A DNA stretch of 64,000 nt from Flavobacteriales bacterium (GTDB lineage: Bacteria; Bacteroidota; Bacteroidia; Flavobacteriales; Weeksellaceae), in assembly GCA_002747105.1 (NCBI GenBank), contig PDSY01000017.1, positions 45,629 to 109,628 on the forward strand, in the 5' to 3' direction. Below the pieces are notes generated by a model. The model saw only the letters and a program-made list of their open reading frames with translations. It was not told the origin of the DNA and ran no database searches. Positions 62,204 to 64,000 of the stretch are shown one piece after another; position 1 is the first letter of the stretch; every line of letters starts with the position of its first letter. The position numbers were made by a program, and so were the translations under genes.

Positions 62204-62797
62204 TTATTTTTTATTCATTTTCATATTCTTGTGTTTATGGTATAATTCGGAACACTTTTCAGCGTAGTTAAAATAAGTTTCGTCTGAAAAATTCTCTAAA
62301 TTAATAATTTTAAATTTCATCTTTGTCCTTATGGTTGGTATTTTAACTAATTCGCCTTCTCCATCGTTTGCTAAATGGTTGAAATAGTTCCAATTTCCTA
62401 TATAATTCTGAGTTAATAAATTTACACTTGATTCTCCACTTCCGTCATTTGAAGCATTTCCAAATTCATATCTACTCATTCCAATTAATTGTATTTTTTT
62501 TGATTTGGAATTATATCTAAATTGATTTTTGTAACCAGCTCGCATAAAATCATTTTCAAAATAAAATCCATTTTTTGCGTCTGTTATTGCAGATGTTAAG
62601 TTTAATATTTCTATTGGCTTACTTTCTGTTTTTTTGAAGTTCTTGCTAGATAAAATACATACAATTACGGATTTTTCATTATCAATATAAATTGTATCAA
62701 TAATACCATCAAAGTCAATATCTTTTTCAAGTTTATTCTGTGCCAGAACGGAAGAATTTATTAAAAAGAAAATTATCAAAAAAATAATTTGTTTCAT
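62204..62797 (-). CDS. Exported hypothetical protein, cassette-like
   Basis: 197 residues; signal peptide to about 19 (SVLAQ). DIDFDGIIDTIYID near 26-39 resembles a Ca-binding Asp-rich loop. The rest is beta-rich with an Asn/Gly-rich middle (NASNDGSGESSVN) and a Lys-rich end. No family name can be given. Its stop abuts the right end of E1 and its start lies 15 bp from the left end of E2. Confidence 0.7.
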   Translation of the reverse strand: MKQIIFLIIFFLINSSVLAQNKLEKDIDFDGIIDTIYIDNEKSVIVCILSSKNFKKTESKPIEILNLTSAITDAKNGFYFENDFMRAGYKNQFRYNSKSKKIQLIGMSRYEFGNASNDGSGESSVNLLTQNYIGNWNYFNHLANDGEGELVKIPTIRTKMKFKIINLENFSDETYFNYAEKCSELYHKHKNMKMNKK

Positions 62798-62815
62798 TTA
62801 TATTGTGTTTTAATT

Positions 62816-63016
62816 ACTACGAACGGTTTAGTGTAAATACTGTAACAGACTTAAAATTTACCAAATTTTGTTGTTATTACTAATAATTATCCACTACATT
62901 TTTATTTCGCTAAATTACGAAAGAAAAATGAAATCGCAGTGGTGATTCAAAAGCCAAAACTTTGTATTATAAAAATACCCGATATTCTATTTATACAGTG
63001 TTGGTTGTAGTTTTTT
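62816..63016. repeat. Element E2, palindromic spacer
   Basis: Left end ACTAC-GAACGGTTTAGTGTAAATA pairs with the right end TATTTATAC...GTTGTAGT (62988-63011). Inside is a second hairpin, CATTTTTATTTCG against CGAAAGAAAAATG (62897-62930), framed by CCACT and AGTGG. The right end adjoins the stop of the next gene (63017). Confidence 0.65.
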
Positions 63017-63658
63017 TTACATTTCTAAAAAATATAATTTATCATTTAGTTTAATAAGATTTGTAGATTCTAAAATCCATTTATTTTTTGCTTTTGTTTC
63101 AGAATCAAGTGAGTTCACATCCTTTTTAAGGAGTTTAATTAAAACATAATTAGGAGCAATAAAATATTTAACTAAACCATTATCTTTATAAACTTCTAGA
63201 ATTTTAAGGTTTTCAAATTCTGACATTTTATTAGAAAATTTTTCTATAGGATTTAATTTTATTTGGTCGATAGGGAACTTTTTAATCATTTGACCTCCTT
63301 GACTCCTACAAGTCGCTATTTTTAAACTATCGTTTTCTTGACAAATGGTTGTGCAAATTGTCAATTGATGTTCAAATTCGTGAAAATTATTTCCTTGAAT
63401 TAATTCTAAGTTGTCAGATAAAAAATCTTTACAATTTCCGTGAATTATCAAAGATTTAAATTGTTCTACTAAGTTACACCTATATACGAAATTTTCATTA
63501 TTATCAAATTTATCCCAAGTATGAACCACTCCTTGTTTGTTTTGATAATTAAAACCATCATATTCTGGAACTTTCTCGTAGTCAAAAGGAATGCTTTTAT
63601 TTTGAGTACAAGAAATAATTAAAAAAATAGATATAAAATATTTTAACAGTTTTTTCAT
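63017..63658 (-). CDS. Hypothetical lipoprotein, cassette-like
   Basis: 213 residues with lipobox LIISC (Cys17). Seven further residues down begins a Pro/Tyr-rich part; HQLTICTTICQENDSL carries two cysteines. No domain recognised. Its stop is at the right end of E2 and its start is close to the left end of E3. Confidence 0.7.
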   Translation of the reverse strand: MKKLLKYFISIFLIISCTQNKSIPFDYEKVPEYDGFNYQNKQGVVHTWDKFDNNENFVYRCNLVEQFKSLIIHGNCKDFLSDNLELIQGNNFHEFEHQLTICTTICQENDSLKIATCRSQGGQMIKKFPIDQIKLNPIEKFSNKMSEFENLKILEVYKDNGLVKYFIAPNYVLIKLLKKDVNSLDSETKAKNKWILESTNLIKLNDKLYFLEM

Positions 63659-63670
63659 TTTAAATTGTAG

Positions 63671-63807
63671 CCAACGGTTAGTATATGAAAAGTAGGCGAT
63701 TTCGAAGCACTAACTTTCGGTTAAGCACAGAGTTTGAAACGAGCCAAAACTCTTGAATTTACAACTATTTCGCCTATTTTTTATATACATTGTTGTGGTG
63801 TCGTTTT
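63671..63807. repeat. Element E3, palindromic spacer
   Basis: GTATATGAAAAGTAGGCG (63681-63698) pairs with CGCCTATTTTTTATATAC (63771-63788): 18 bp with two G-T wobbles. Outside are CCAAC (63671) and GTTGTGG (63792). Inside, AGAGTTT and AAACTCT form a second stem. The right end adjoins the stop codon at 63808. Confidence 0.75.
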
Positions 63808-64000
63808 TTATTGTGATTCAACGTATTTTTTAAAATTACCCAGTATTGCTTGCCATCCTACACGTTGTTGTTCATCAGAATTTGTCCCCTCGGCATCAAA
63901 GGTTTCGCTAACTTGAATTTCATTTCCATTTTGAGTGAATTCAATATCAACTTTTCGCCCGTCTGTCATTTTATAAGAAATCAGTTCTTTGTCAACTATT
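63808..64000 (-). CDS. SRPBCC (AHSA1-like) protein, C-terminal part
   Basis: Runs off the right edge; 63 complete codons and a stop are seen. ISYKMTDGRKVDIEFTQNG, VSETFDAEGTNSDEQQRVGWQ and ILGNFKKYVESQ are typical of the C-terminal half of AHSA1/SRPBCC ligand-binding proteins. Its stop is directly at the right end of E3, as for the two genes before it. Confidence 0.8.
   Translation of the reverse strand, partial: IVDKELISYKMTDGRKVDIEFTQNGNEIQVSETFDAEGTNSDEQQRVGWQAILGNFKKYVESQ

Noticed and set aside
62081..63807. E1-E3 as simple rho-independent terminators
   Set aside because: They are 120-200 bp long with conserved outer ends and inner stems, not short GC stems with T-runs, and one lies between a start and a stop on the same strand. 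Not fully excluded.

Overview
The window is an AT-rich chromosomal segment of a Flavobacteriales bacterium. Three things show this: type IX secretion/gliding genes (porU, porV, gldJ and a Plug homologue), several secreted proteins with C-terminal T9SS sorting domains, and promoters of the Bacteroidetes type (TTG-N19-21-TAnnTTTG) with no obvious Shine-Dalgarno sequences. The order olsF-like gene, lysC, fbp and the pairing of a T9SS cargo with a small Gly/Pro membrane protein remind me of Weeksellaceae (Chryseobacterium/Riemerella relatives). That family assignment is inference. No rRNA, complete prophage, IS element or CRISPR array was seen.

Layout. 1-17.8 kb holds mostly housekeeping genes: rsmB (partial), phnA-like, murB, an aminotransferase, a PagL-like lipid A deacylase, recX, glyA, a dienoyl-CoA reductase-like SDR, a GT-C-like membrane protein, pyrC, an OYE reductase, rfbC, a broken antiporter, a DUF2059/SecD-head fusion, trmH, an FMN glutamate synthase-like protein and mtaB. 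17.8-32.6 kb holds a DPP4-type peptidase, a LOG protein, a Cys-rich exported protein, pcm, a thioesterase, a T9SS cargo, the gmk-nadA-folB operon, a thioredoxin-like lipoprotein, yicC, miaA with a redoxin, the T9SS Plug, ahcY and tRNA-Met. 32.6-44 kb holds a TlpA-like protein, a T9SS cargo pair, clpX, hit, greA, a degenerate Rieske-like lipoprotein, dtd, an MBL hydrolase, a PPTase and a FUSC transporter. 43.4-52.7 kb holds the porV-porU / gldJ divergent T9SS block, murF, a NUDIX hydrolase and a SRPBCC protein. 52.7-54.3 kb is a small accessory island with a RelE/ParE toxin-antitoxin pair and tRNA-Phe. 54.3-61.1 kb holds the olsF-like gene, lysC, fbp, an M43 metalloprotease cargo and menC. 61.1-64 kb is an accessory array of short unrelated genes (membrane, exported, lipoprotein, SRPBCC).

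How parts work together. PorU (sortase) and PorV (shuttle) process cargo that crosses the outer membrane. GldJ belongs to the gliding/T9SS machinery, and Plug closes the translocon. The three proteins with sorting domains at 22.5, 34.3 and 58.8 kb are likely clients. The PagL-like enzyme and the OlsF-like acyltransferase point to outer-membrane lipid remodelling.

The most unusual feature is the 61.7-64 kb region. Three related palindromic spacers (E1-E3) share ends (AACGGTTnAGTnTA ... TATACAnnGTT) and each abuts the stop codon of a small gene. This resembles gene cassettes separated by attC-like sites, without a visible integrase. Two other lone lipoprotein genes (at 0.7 and 26.4 kb) are flanked by direct repeats. 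Several intergenic spacers are built from 7-bp-periodic words (TCTTGRY, GAGGTTA) or from a 46-bp unit, and two loci share a composite element. Other notable items are a duplicated leader making a five-codon ORF before pyrC and a promoter-hairpin unit downstream of fbp.
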